A stretch of 8,457 bases of DNA, taken from Candidatus Omnitrophota bacterium. Its GTDB lineage: Bacteria > Omnitrophota > Koll11 > Gygaellales > Profunditerraquicolaceae. Positions 1 to 6,625 of the stretch are shown piece after piece. Within the stretch, counting starts at the first letter, position 1. Every line of letters starts with the position of its first letter. The notes beneath the pieces were generated by a model. It made no database searches. It was not told the DNA's origin and was given only the letters and a program-made list of their open reading frames with translations. The position numbers and the translations under genes are program-made. Location: the NCBI GenBank assembly GCA_028712045.1, contig JAQTRA010000036.1, positions 1 to 8,457 of the forward strand, in the 5' to 3' direction.

Positions 1-1753
1 TCTCTTTCTGGGCAGCCGCGGTGGCAATAGTTACGCAGCGCGCATAATCGGGCTTAGCTGTACCTTCCATAATACCAACTATTTCTTTAAACTGCCGGCG
101 TACTTCCACCACGATTTTACCTGCTGCCCGGCCTACTGCGCGCATAGTTAAAGAACAGAATAAAAATGGCAGCATTCCTCCCAGAAGCAAACCTACCAAA
201 ACAGTAGGATTCATCATACTGGTATTTATATCCCTGCCAAAAAGCATAACCTGATCTTTATACGCTGCAATTAATGCCAGTGCCGTTAATGCTGCTGAAC
301 CGATAGCAAAACCTTTTCCGGTTGCCGCGGTAGTATTACCCAAAGAATCTAAAGCATCAGTCCTCTTTCTTACTTCTGGAGGCAACTTCGCCATCTCGGC
401 ATTTCCACCGGCATTATCCGCAACCGGTCCATAAGCGTCAGTCGCTAAAGTTATCCCTAAAGTAGAAAGCATGCCCACTGCCGAAATTGCAATACCATAA
501 AGGCCGGAATTAAAATTTGCTGCGCCGCCTGATGCAAAAAAACTAATCAGAATAGCCACGCAAACAATAATTACCGGAATAGCTGTCGACATCATCCCGA
601 CAGCAATACCGCCGATAATTACCGTGGCCGGGCCGGTTAATGACGCATCCGCTATAGAACGCGTAGGCTTAAAACCGCTGGAAGTATAATATTCCGTACA
701 CAAGCCAATTAAAACTCCCGCAATTAATCCCGCTAAAACCGACCAGTAAACTCCTAAATGTTCGACACCTAAAGAATATCTCACCAGAAAATATGAAATT
801 ACCGCAACGATTAAAGAACTGGTAAAAACACCTTTTCTTAAAGCTGCCAGTAAAACTTTTTGACTGGCCTGTTCGCCGCTTTTTACAAAAAAAGTTCCAA
901 TAATTGAAGCGATTACGCCCACTGCTGCCATAACCATCGGCACAGTTACCCCGGCAACGCCTAAACCGGCAGCAACGCCTAAAGCAGAAGTGGCAACAAT
1001 TGAACCAACATAAGATTCATAAAGATCCGCACCCATGCCAGCTACATCACCGACATTATCACCGACATTATCAGCAATAACTGCCGGATTGCGCGCATCA
1101 TCTTCAGGAATACCAGCTTCAACTTTACCGACTAAATCTGCTCCGACATCTGCAGCTTTAGTAAAAATACCGCCGCCGACCCTGGCAAATAAAGCCATGG
1201 AGCTGGCGCCCATACCGAAACAAAGCATGGTTGAAGTAATTGCCGCGATCTTATCCGTGCCTAATGGAATGGCATGGCAAGAATAATACCAATTTAGAAA
1301 ATAATACCAGATACTTAAGTCTAACAGCCCTAAACCAACTACGGTAAGGCCCATAACCGCGCCACTGGAAAAAGCCACCCGTAATCCTGAATTTAAACTT
1401 TTAGAAGCAGCCTGAGCTGTCCGGTTAGATGACTGCGTAGCAATTGACATCCCGATAAAACCGGATAAACCTGAAAATATTCCTCCGGTTAAAAAAGCAA
1501 ACGGTACAAATATAACCAGATAATTCTTCATCGCCATAGCCAGAAGAATAAAAAATACTACTACAAAAAACATCGAAACACCCAAATACTGCCTCTTTAA
1601 ATAGGCCTGGGCACCCACACGCACTGCTTGGGCAATCTCCTTCATTTTATCTGTGCCCTCGTCCATCTTTAAAATACTTATGGCCAGATAAAAAGCAAAA
1701 CCTAAAGCTAAAATCGAACCAACCGGTGCTAATAACAACAGATCAAAACCCAT
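1..1753 (-). CDS. hppA: Membrane-bound ion-translocating pyrophosphatase HppA (3' part beyond window)
   Basis: This integral membrane enzyme hydrolyses pyrophosphate and pumps H+ and/or Na+ outward. I translated 584 codons from the ATG at 1753. The C-terminus, probably about 80-110 residues by family length, lies off the left edge. The protein is nearly all hydrophobic helices. The substrate signature [11 protein letters not shown] spans residues 202-212, followed by the acidic run EDDARNP and the [19 protein letters not shown] stretch, with Glu246 in the pump-gate helix. [10 protein letters not shown] at 472-481 has Ala476 and Gly479 where K+-independent enzymes have Lys and Thr, so it belongs to the K+-dependent class. 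Glu246 in the YES context fits Na+-pumping relatives, but the ion is an inference. The start is supported by an AAAGGAG site 10 nt upstream and a promoter beyond it. The gene is probably its own transcription unit behind the small membrane protein gene. Confidence 0.97.
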   Translation of the reverse strand, partial: MGFDLLLLAPVGSILALGFAFYLAISILKMDEGTDKMKEIAQAVRVGAQAYLKRQYLGVSMFFVVVFFILLAMAMKNYLVIFVPFAFLTGGIFSGLSGFIGMSIATQSSNRTAQAASKSLNSGLRVAFSSGAVMGLTVVGLGLLDLSIWYYFLNWYYSCHAIPLGTDKIAAITSTMLCFGMGASSMALFARVGGGIFTKAADVGADLVGKVEAGIPEDDARNPAVIADNVGDNVGDVAGMGADLYESYVGSIVATSALGVAAGLGVAGVTVPMVMAAVGVIASIIGTFFVKSGEQASQKVLLAALRKGVFTSSLIVAVISYFLVRYSLGVEHLGVYWSVLAGLIAGVLIGLCTEYYTSSGFKPTRSIADASLTGPATVIIGGIAVGMMSTAIPVIIVCVAILISFFASGGAANFNSGLYGIAISAVGMLSTLGITLATDAYGPVADNAGGNAEMAKLPPEVRKRTDALDSLGNTTAATGKGFAIGSAALTALALIAAYKDQVMLFGRDINTSMMNPTVLVGLLLGGMLPFLFCSLTMRAVGRAAGKIVVEVRRQFKEIVGIMEGTAKPDYARCVTIATAAAQKE

Positions 1754-1763
1754 TTTGCTACCG

Positions 1764-1770
1764 CTCCTTT
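1764..1770 (-). promoter_or_regulatory. Strong ribosome binding site of hppA
   Basis: On the minus strand AAAGGAG lies 10 nt before the hppA ATG. It is among the best SD sites in the window and fixes the start at 1753. Confidence 0.85.
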
Positions 1771-1814
1771 CAGATATATATGAATTATTTTCCGATTTTT
1801 AAAAATTAGTATGT

Positions 1815-1842
1815 ATGCTAACACAACTGCACTAGTTGTCAA
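1815..1842 (-). promoter_or_regulatory. Sigma70-type promoter of hppA with inverted repeat in its spacer
   Basis: A perfect -35 TTGACA (1842-1837) is followed after 16 nt by TAGCAT (1820-1815), which is preceded by TGT in extended -10 style. The -35 begins only 6 nt after the upstream gene's stop codon (1851-1849). The element would start transcription near 1808, leaving a 5' leader of roughly 55 nt that carries the hppA ribosome binding site. The spacer holds the inverted repeat described separately. The -10 matches consensus at four of six positions, so the call rests on the -35, the extended TG and the location. Confidence 0.7.
1823..1839. promoter_or_regulatory. Inverted repeat between -35 and -10 of hppA, possible operator
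   Basis: ACAACT and AGTTGT are perfect 6-bp arms separated by 5 nt. They sit between, and slightly overlap, the promoter elements of hppA. A repressor bound here would block RNA polymerase. No regulator gene is visible in the window, and 6-bp arms can arise by chance, so the operator role is inference. Confidence 0.4.
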
Positions 1843-1848
1843 TAAAAA

Positions 1849-2145
1849 TTACTCAAGCTTTTGTTTTTCTTCCACTACTTCGCCCTGAATATCAACAACC
1901 CTGCCCCGGCCATGCCTCTTAGGCCCGCTAGCAGCCGGCCCAGCACCGGCTTGCCGTAATTGTTCAGTAATCTTGCGGGTAAAAATATGTATCTTGATAA
2001 TAAATAAAAGTATAAGTATTGCTTCAATACCCAGCCATAAACGCGTTGAGCTAAAAATTAATTTACCAAAGAAAAAATTAAAGATTATAAGTATGGGCAA
2101 TAAACATCCGGATTGGCCGGTAAATACAAAATTTGATGTCGGCAT
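1849..2145 (-). CDS. Uncharacterised two-helix membrane protein, 98 aa
   Basis: I do not recognise a named family. From the ATG at 2145 the protein has a short polar N-terminus, a first hydrophobic segment at about residues 13-32 (GCLLPILIIFNFFFGKLIF), a second at about 36-55 (LWLGIEAILILLFIIKI), then a Gly/Ala/Pro and Arg-rich linker (AGAGPAASGPKRHGRGR) and an acidic-basic tail VVDIQGEVVEEKQKLE. This suggests a membrane hairpin with a cytoplasmic tail. The ATG overlaps the nitroreductase stop as TGATG, and GGGAG lies 8 nt upstream inside that gene, so translation is coupled. A TTG 15 nt further upstream is in frame but lies before the SD and is not preferred. The hppA promoter begins just after the stop. 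A role with the nitroreductase or the pyrophosphatase is only suggested by position. Confidence 0.75.
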   Translation of the reverse strand: MPTSNFVFTGQSGCLLPILIIFNFFFGKLIFSSTRLWLGIEAILILLFIIKIHIFTRKITEQLRQAGAGPAASGPKRHGRGRVVDIQGEVVEEKQKLE

Positions 2146-2645
2146 CAAAACTTCTCCCAATGCAAAAGCTCTTTTAACTTACGTTTATCCGATGATTTAA
2201 AACAATCTTTATCTTGCGGGTATCCTAAGGCAATCAAACTGATTAATTTCATATTTTCCGGGGCGCTCAAAAGATTACTTACCTGGACAGCATAAGGCTT
2301 CTTATCTCCGGCCACCCAACAAGAACCAATTCCCAAAGCTGTAGCGGCTAAAAGAATATTGCAAGTTGCAGCACAACCATCCTCAAGATAATATTTTGTA
2401 TCCGCGCAAAAAATTGCAAGACAAGCAGCTGCGCCGGCTATGAACCTGCCGTTTTCAGCTAATTTAGCCAATTCAGTTAGTTTAAGCTTATCCGTGACCA
2501 CCACAAACTCCCAAGGCTGCACATTTCTGGCTGTCGGAGCAAACCTGGCTGCATTTACCAACTTTCCCAAATCTGCCTTAGCAATACTTTTATTTTGAAA
2601 TGTTCTAATACTACGCCTAAAGCATAATAACTCTAAATTTTCCAT
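2145..2645 (-). CDS. Nitroreductase-family FMN-dependent oxidoreductase
   Basis: The family consists of FMN-binding dimers that reduce nitro groups, quinones or other electron acceptors with NAD(P)H. The physiological substrate cannot be told from sequence. At 166 residues it is a short, typical member. The N-terminal phosphate-binding motif RRSIRTF lies near residues 10-16, and APTARNVQPWEFVVV near 36-50 is the classical Asn-x-Gln-Pro-Trp flavin segment. The central helix GCAATCNILLAATALGIGSCWV and the late strand LIALGYPQ complete the fold. GGGAGAG lies 3 nt before the ATG at 2645, giving an acceptable SD. The gene follows the thioesterase across a 73-nt gap filled by a large palindrome, and its stop codon overlaps the next start. 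Product family is sure, substrate unknown. Confidence 0.93.
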   Translation of the reverse strand: MENLELLCFRRSIRTFQNKSIAKADLGKLVNAARFAPTARNVQPWEFVVVTDKLKLTELAKLAENGRFIAGAAACLAIFCADTKYYLEDGCAATCNILLAATALGIGSCWVAGDKKPYAVQVSNLLSAPENMKLISLIALGYPQDKDCFKSSDKRKLKELLHWEKF

Positions 2646-2674
2646 TTTCTCTCCCGCTATTTTTTAATTACCAA

Positions 2675-2710
2675 TAGCAGTAGCGGAGGTTTAAACCTCC
2701 GCTACTGCTA
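2675..2710. repeat. 36-nt perfect palindrome between thioesterase and nitroreductase genes
   Basis: The arms TAGCAGTAGCGGAGGTTT and its exact reverse complement meet without a spacer, centred between 2692 and 2693. As RNA it would fold into a stable GC-rich stem with a small TTTAAA loop. No T-run follows it on either strand, so it is not a standard intrinsic terminator. It may be a REP-like interspersed element, or an mRNA processing or stabilising hairpin separating the thioesterase transcript from the nitroreductase cistron. The other copies expected of a dispersed element are not in this window. Confidence 0.85.
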
Positions 2711-2718
2711 AAGCTTAG

Positions 2719-3096
2719 TTAAGCTAATTTTTTGCGGAGTTCTTCGGGAATTGCTTGCGGCTTCAAATGTTTATCCACGCAGACTAAGATGGTTTTAGCT
2801 TTAACAATAAGTTGTTTATTTTGATTATAAATTTCGTGCAAAAATTCTATACGAACCCCGGTAAATGCCCCCACTTGAGTCTGGATATCCAAATCATCGC
2901 CATATACAGCTGGAAATTTATAATCCACCTCTTGCCGGGCCACCACAAACATAACCCCGGAATCAGCTAATTGCTTAATCGAAGCGTTTTTTAAGGCAAA
3001 ATATTCGGTGCGGGCCTCTTCTAAAAAATTAAGGTAGTTGGCGTAATAAACCACTCCTCCGCAATCCGTATGATGGTAATAAATTCGCGTTTTCAT
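2719..3096 (-). CDS. ybgC: YbgC-like hotdog-fold acyl-CoA thioesterase
   Basis: This is a cytosolic 4HBT-family enzyme predicted to hydrolyse acyl-CoA thioesters. YbgC of proteobacteria acts with the Tol-Pal region, but no tol genes are seen here. The 125-residue protein fits the family length. The signature RIYYHHTDCGGVVYYANY near residues 4-21 contains the catalytic Asp (HTD, about residue 11), and NFLEEARTEYF follows on the central hotdog helix. The rest gives the expected strands (EVDYKFPAVYGDDLDIQT, VRIEFLHEIYN, KAKTILVCVD). The gene starts 23 nt after the mtaB stop. No SD is visible before the ATG; the leader is AT-rich (AAAATAAT). It is probably co-transcribed with mtaB. Substrate specificity cannot be assigned, and FadM-like or 4-hydroxybenzoyl-CoA activity remains possible. 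Confidence 0.88.
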   Translation of the reverse strand: MKTRIYYHHTDCGGVVYYANYLNFLEEARTEYFALKNASIKQLADSGVMFVVARQEVDYKFPAVYGDDLDIQTQVGAFTGVRIEFLHEIYNQNKQLIVKAKTILVCVDKHLKPQAIPEELRKKLA

Positions 3097-3119
3097 ATTA
3101 TTTTAAATATAGCGCTAAA

Positions 3120-4343
3120 CTAAAGATTGTCAACATATTCTCCAATAAAGCCATCCCCGTTAATGCGGATTAACCTAACTTTGACCAGCTTATTTTTTAA
3201 TCCGGGTTTAAACGGCATTCGAACTTTTAAGTAATTATCAGTTAACCCTTCTAAATAATCAACTTCGTTTTTAGCAACGCCTTCTATTAAAAGTGTGGCT
3301 TCTTGACCAATGAATTTATGCATAAATTCATATTGGCACTCTTTAGATACTTTTTCTAGCTTAGCGCAACGGCTGGTTATTGTTTTTGCGTCTACTACCT
3401 GGCTAAGCTTTGCTGCTTTGGTGCCTGGACGCATCGAGTAAGGAAATATATGCGTTTTTAAAGGAAGGATTTTTTTCACCAGGCTGACTGTATTATTAAA
3501 ATACCCGTCAGTTTCTCCGGGAAAACCCACTAAGCAATCAGTAGTAATAGAAACGCCGGATATTTTTCGCTTTAACCGGGCGATTAAATTCAAATACTTC
3601 TGCCTCGTATATTTACGGTTCATGCTTTTTAAAATACTATTGTCACCGCTTTGAATAGGAATATGCAGATGCCGGCAGAGCTTTTTATTACCGGACAGGC
3701 ATTTGATCAGCCCGGGGGAAACATCTCCGGCTTCAATTGAACTTAATCTTATGCGCAACAATCCCTCTATTTTTGCCAACGCCTCAATAATATAAACTAA
3801 ATCTTTCTTAGGGGAAAAATCTTTACCATATTCACCCAGGCAAATTCCGGTAAGCACAATCTCTTGAAACCCGCAGGCCACCAGTTTTTTTGCTTCACTG
3901 AGCACCTGGTTAATACTTTTACTGCGTTTTTTACCTCTTACCAAAGCTACCTTACAATAAGTACAGAAATTATCACAGCCATCCTGAATTTTTAAAAAAG
4001 CCCGGGTATGCTGGCTAAAACTACTTATCCCTTCGGGAAAGAAACTTTTTTTAACCACCAGGCTGATCCCGGGGATATCTTTCAAGGCACCCCAGTCTTT
4101 TTCCGCTAAACAACCCGTAACAATTACTTTTGCTTTTAAATTAGATTGAATACACCGGCGAATAATATTGCGGGATTTCTGATCAGCGCTAGAGGTAACC
4201 GTACAGGTATTGATTAGGAAATAATCAGGCTTAAGGCTATCTGGATCTTCCCTAAACCCTTTACTTAAAAATCTCTCCCGGATACTTTGCGTATCATATT
4301 GGTTGGCTTTACAACCAAGGGTAAAAAACTTAATACTCTTCAT
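3120..4343 (-). CDS. mtaB: tRNA t6A37 methylthiotransferase MtaB
   Basis: MtaB converts N6-threonylcarbamoyladenosine at tRNA position 37 to its 2-methylthio form, using radical SAM chemistry and a second Fe-S cluster. The 407-residue protein has the three parts of the family. The N-terminal UPF0004 domain carries cluster cysteines Cys11 (TLGCKANQYD), Cys47 (NTCTVT) and Cys78 (TGCLAE). The radical SAM core has the C-x3-C-x2-C motif GCDNFCTYC at Cys123, Cys127 and Cys130. A C-terminal TRAM-like domain lies at about 345-405. The GCKANQYD and NTCTVT wording favours MtaB over MiaB or RimO, both close relatives. After the third cysteine it reads KVALVRG where many homologues have an IP pair. The start overlaps the end of rsmE by 14 nt and lacks an SD, so translation is probably coupled. 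Confidence 0.92.
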   Translation of the reverse strand: MKSIKFFTLGCKANQYDTQSIRERFLSKGFREDPDSLKPDYFLINTCTVTSSADQKSRNIIRRCIQSNLKAKVIVTGCLAEKDWGALKDIPGISLVVKKSFFPEGISSFSQHTRAFLKIQDGCDNFCTYCKVALVRGKKRSKSINQVLSEAKKLVACGFQEIVLTGICLGEYGKDFSPKKDLVYIIEALAKIEGLLRIRLSSIEAGDVSPGLIKCLSGNKKLCRHLHIPIQSGDNSILKSMNRKYTRQKYLNLIARLKRKISGVSITTDCLVGFPGETDGYFNNTVSLVKKILPLKTHIFPYSMRPGTKAAKLSQVVDAKTITSRCAKLEKVSKECQYEFMHKFIGQEATLLIEGVAKNEVDYLEGLTDNYLKVRMPFKPGLKNKLVKVRLIRINGDGFIGEYVDNL

Positions 4344-5067
4344 TTAATTTAATAAAACTAACCGCGGCTATTGCTGCAGTATCCACCCGCAACACGCGCT
4401 CCCCCAGGGAAACCGCTAAAAAACCCGCTTTTTCAGCCAGAGCCACTTCCTGGGGAGTAAAATCCCCTTCCGGCCCGATCAAAACCATTACCTTTTTATT
4501 TTTTTTAGATTCCCGGCTAAAGACCTCTTTAAGGCTTTGGCGATTTCCTTCCAGCGTAAGAATTAATTTCAAATCAAATTCATTTGCGATTATCAACACA
4601 TCTTTTAATGAACTTATCGGCTTAATTATTGTAACTCTATTGCCTTGACTCTGCTTAACCGCGCTTAAGGCAATTTTTTCCCAGCGCAAACAACGCTGGG
4701 CTTTCTTTTGTTTATCTAGCTTGACAATTACCCGTTCTGTTTCAAGTGGAATTATGCATTCAACACCTAATTGGGTAAGCTTATCAATTATATCATCCAT
4801 CTTCACTTTTTTGGGAATCGCACAGGCAACGGTAACCAACACCTTGGGATCCTGATGCAATTTTTTTTCTTTTATTTCTAACTTCGCGAGTAACGGCCCG
4901 ATTTCGATTACCTTAGTAATATATTCATTACCGGAATTATCAAAAATTGCCACCCGCTCAAGAGGCTTAATTCTAAGCACATCCCTTAAGTGATGCAGCT
5001 GATCCGGGTCATTTAAAATAATATACTTATCTTCTGCTTCAACTTTATCGACGAAAAAACGGTTCAT
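4330..5067 (-). CDS. rsmE: 16S rRNA m3U1498 methyltransferase RsmE
   Basis: RsmE uses SAM to methylate N3 of U1498 of 16S rRNA in the decoding region of the small subunit. The 245-residue protein matches the usual length. The N-terminal PUA-like domain is recognised by MNRFFVD and by HHLRDVLRI near residues 25-33. The C-terminal SPOUT (trefoil-knot) domain includes ACAIPKKVKMDDIIDKLTQLG and the cofactor-binding knot VLIGPEGDFTPQE followed by LGERVLRVDTAAIAA, where the usual Arg-Thr-Glu-Thr-Ala appears as Arg-Val-Asp-Thr-Ala, a mild variant. The ATG overlaps the stop of the upstream fusion gene as TAATG, and AAAGGA in the last codons of that gene provides an SD. It therefore belongs to a coupled operon with the fusion gene and mtaB. 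Confidence 0.95.
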   Translation of the reverse strand: MNRFFVDKVEAEDKYIILNDPDQLHHLRDVLRIKPLERVAIFDNSGNEYITKVIEIGPLLAKLEIKEKKLHQDPKVLVTVACAIPKKVKMDDIIDKLTQLGVECIIPLETERVIVKLDKQKKAQRCLRWEKIALSAVKQSQGNRVTIIKPISSLKDVLIIANEFDLKLILTLEGNRQSLKEVFSRESKKNKKVMVLIGPEGDFTPQEVALAEKAGFLAVSLGERVLRVDTAAIAAVSFIKLNEEY

Positions 5068-5621
5068 TATTTTCCTTTTTCCTCAGAAAAGACCTCAGCC
5101 TTAAATATATAAAGCTCGGTAGATTTATCTTTCCAGGCATCAGCCGGCAGGCCGGCTTTCTGAGCGCAGAGATTATTCAAAAACTCCTCTTTGCTCCAGC
5201 CGGTTTCCGTAGCCACCTGCGGCAGAAAAACTCCGCTTTGATACCCTTTGCGGACAAGTACTCCATCTTTTCCCAGTTCAATTTTATCGGCTGAATCCAC
5301 TTTTTTCAAAGGTGAAAGCACGGAAATTTCAATTTCGATATCTTTTAGTTCGGCTAAAGTAAGCGGGGTAAACCGCGGATCGCTCACAGCTGCTTCAGCT
5401 GCCATATCCCTTATCGTCAAATAAAGAGGCTGGCTGGCTGTAAGATTACCAATACAACCCTTTAGCTGTGCGTGTTTGTTTAGCGTGACAAACGCGCCCA
5501 TTTCTTGCGTTAACCCGGCATCAGTTTCACTAAGCTGCATTTTCTTGCCGGTCTGCAAATATGTGTTAATTGAGGCGCGGGCAATCTTAAGGAGCTTTTT
5601 CTTTTGCTGATTATTCAACAT
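5067..5621 (-). CDS. amrA: Possible internally initiated stand-alone AMMECR1 protein (system protein A), 184 aa
   Basis: Inside the fusion, Met302 is preceded by AAAAGGAG with a 5-nt spacer, a better ribosome binding site than that of the full-length gene. Translation from here would yield exactly the complete AMMECR1 domain (MLNNQQKKKLLKIARASIN onward, LKGCIG signature, 184 residues) without the signal peptide or Memo domain, so the product would be cytosolic. The position matches the start expected of a free-standing protein A. Either this is a functional internal start, or it is a relic of two genes fused by loss of the first stop codon. Expression is inferred from sequence only. Confidence 0.5.
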   Translation of the reverse strand: MLNNQQKKKLLKIARASINTYLQTGKKMQLSETDAGLTQEMGAFVTLNKHAQLKGCIGNLTASQPLYLTIRDMAAEAAVSDPRFTPLTLAELKDIEIEISVLSPLKKVDSADKIELGKDGVLVRKGYQSGVFLPQVATETGWSKEEFLNNLCAQKAGLPADAWKDKSTELYIFKAEVFSEEKGK

Positions 5622-6524
5622 ATCTTCTCCTTTTGTATTATAGGCAACTACACTTCCATAACCTACAGTCCATTGGCCATTAGCCGTTTCACCGGTTACC
5701 AACGCTGAAGTAGTCTGATTTAGCACTTCTACTTTATCCGCGCCGGTTTCCTTGGCTATATTTAAACCGATTACCGCAGCCATTCCACCACAGGCTTGCG
5801 CCTGGGCATCACGTAAAGAATAATACAATCCTTCATAATCCATTTTTTTAATCAAGCCTAACGTCAAGGCATCTACTTTATTCACCTCTAAAATATCATA
5901 ACCATGATATAAATCCGTGGATACCACGATTAAAACATCCCTGCGGGACCCGATTACTTCTTCAAATATCGAAGCAATTTTATTACAAGTATCCAGCGAA
6001 CAATCTCCGATAACTACCGGGACGATCTTAAAGTCATGAAGGACACTTTGTAAAAACGGTAGTTGCACCTCAACAGAATGCTCACCAAGAAAAACAGACT
6101 CATCAATAAAAATATCCGGGTTTTTCCCCACTAACTTTTCAGTGAATTCTTCATCTATTTTTAATACTCCTAAGCTGGTTTTAAATTCACCCGGGCCATA
6201 AACAGCCGCGCCATTAAATAACTTGTGATGGCTAGCCCCCAGGATAATTACGGTTTTATAAGGTTTATTTTTGATAAGTTTATAACCATACGCGGCAGTG
6301 GCGCCGGAATAGCCAAAACCAGCGTGCGGGCTAAGCAGCAAAAAAATACTACCCGATACATTTTTAGGCTGGGCAATTAGTAAATAATTATCAACCATCG
6401 TCGATAACTCTGCTTTGGTGCCCGGATAAAACTGTCCGCCAAATTCAGCTTCTTTTACCGAAGCCCAACAATTTAAATAGAAAGAAAAAATAAAGATTTG
6501 GGTAAGAAGAATTATTTTACGCAT
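5067..6524 (-). CDS. amrB-amrA: AmmeMemoRadiSam protein B-A fusion with signal peptide
   Basis: This is a fusion of a Memo-like domain (system protein B, about residues 24-295) and an AMMECR1 domain (system protein A, about 303-480). The system's biochemical role is unresolved. Memo is related to extradiol dioxygenases, and the third partner is a radical SAM enzyme that is not in this window. Residues that match metal-site positions are His67 (SPHAGFGYSG), His99/His100 (GASHH), His149 (GEHSVEVQLPF), Asp204 and His207 (STDLYHGY) and Cys245 (ACGGMAA). The A domain shows LKGCIGNL at 354-361, SDPRFTPLT and GVFLPQVATE. The N-terminus (MRKIILL, then about 13 hydrophobic residues ending NCWAS) looks like a Sec signal peptide, unusual for proteins treated as cytosolic. 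It starts 19 nt after the tRNA and has no SD. Its stop overlaps rsmE. Confidence 0.93.
   Translation of the reverse strand: MRKIILLTQIFIFSFYLNCWASVKEAEFGGQFYPGTKAELSTMVDNYLLIAQPKNVSGSIFLLLSPHAGFGYSGATAAYGYKLIKNKPYKTVIILGASHHKLFNGAAVYGPGEFKTSLGVLKIDEEFTEKLVGKNPDIFIDESVFLGEHSVEVQLPFLQSVLHDFKIVPVVIGDCSLDTCNKIASIFEEVIGSRRDVLIVVSTDLYHGYDILEVNKVDALTLGLIKKMDYEGLYYSLRDAQAQACGGMAAVIGLNIAKETGADKVEVLNQTTSALVTGETANGQWTVGYGSVVAYNTKGEDMLNNQQKKKLLKIARASINTYLQTGKKMQLSETDAGLTQEMGAFVTLNKHAQLKGCIGNLTASQPLYLTIRDMAAEAAVSDPRFTPLTLAELKDIEIEISVLSPLKKVDSADKIELGKDGVLVRKGYQSGVFLPQVATETGWSKEEFLNNLCAQKAGLPADAWKDKSTELYIFKAEVFSEEKGK
5627..5634 (-). promoter_or_regulatory. Internal ribosome binding site at the B/A domain junction
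   Basis: Minus-strand AAAAGGAG is followed by AAGAT and then the ATG of codon 302. The spacing and strength are near ideal, and the site falls in the linker (NTKGED) between the two domains. The linker residues Lys-Gly-Glu are themselves encoded by the SD, so the site could also be partly a by-product of codon choice. Confidence 0.6.
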
Positions 6525-6543
6525 GGTATTCGGAAAATTAAAG

Positions 6544-6616
6544 TGGAGCTGGGGAGAATCGAACTCCCGACCCCCTCGTTGCGAACGAGGTGCTCTCCCA
6601 ACTGAGCTACAGCCCC
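6544..6616 (-). tRNA. tRNA-Ala (anticodon CGC)
   Basis: The 73-nt minus-strand sequence folds as a full cloverleaf. The acceptor GGGGCTG pairs with CAGCTCC and includes the G3-U70 wobble that marks alanine tRNAs. The D arm is GCTC/GAGC, the anticodon stem CCTCG/CGAGG with loop TTCGCAA (anticodon CGC, reading GCG), the variable loop GGGTC, and the T arm GGGAG-TTCGATT-CTCCC. The discriminator is A. The following bases are CTT, so CCA is not encoded and must be added by a nucleotidyltransferase. The gene lies alone between the pseudopilin cluster and the fusion gene. Confidence 0.97.
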
Positions 6617-6625
6617 AATGGTTTT

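Noticed and set aside
1035..1286. Plus-strand open frame of 83 codons
   Set aside because: It lies antisense inside the unmistakable hppA frame and is rich in Pro/Ser/Thr as expected for the complement of Gly/Ala-rich membrane helices.
1795..1806. AT-only palindrome ATTTTTAAAAAT in the hppA leader
   Set aside because: It is short and made only of A and T, likely by chance in an AT-rich leader; too weak to call a regulatory hairpin.
2146..2160. TTG start giving a 103-residue version of the small membrane protein
   Set aside because: The SD GGGAG lies downstream of this TTG and 8 nt before the ATG at 2145, so the ATG is the better start.
1973..2200. Plus-strand open frame of 75 codons
   Set aside because: It is antisense to the small membrane protein and nitroreductase genes, with no SD or recognisable domain.
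2675..2710. Palindrome as a Rho-independent terminator
   Set aside because: No T-run follows the stem on the minus strand, and on the plus strand no gene ends there.
2712..2725. Small inverted repeat AGCTTA-GT-TAAGCT at the thioesterase stop
   Set aside because: The 6-bp AT-rich arms with a 2-nt gap cannot form a proper loop and partly reflect the coding sequence.
3120..4343. MiaB or RimO in place of MtaB
   Set aside because: The TLGCKANQYD start, NTCTVT motif and short length fit MtaB; the family members are similar enough that a tree would be the final test.
6465..6470. Cys19 of the fusion protein as a lipoprotein lipidation site
   Set aside because: The preceding residues YLN do not fit a lipobox, which needs a small residue before the Cys. 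A cleaved Sec signal is more likely.
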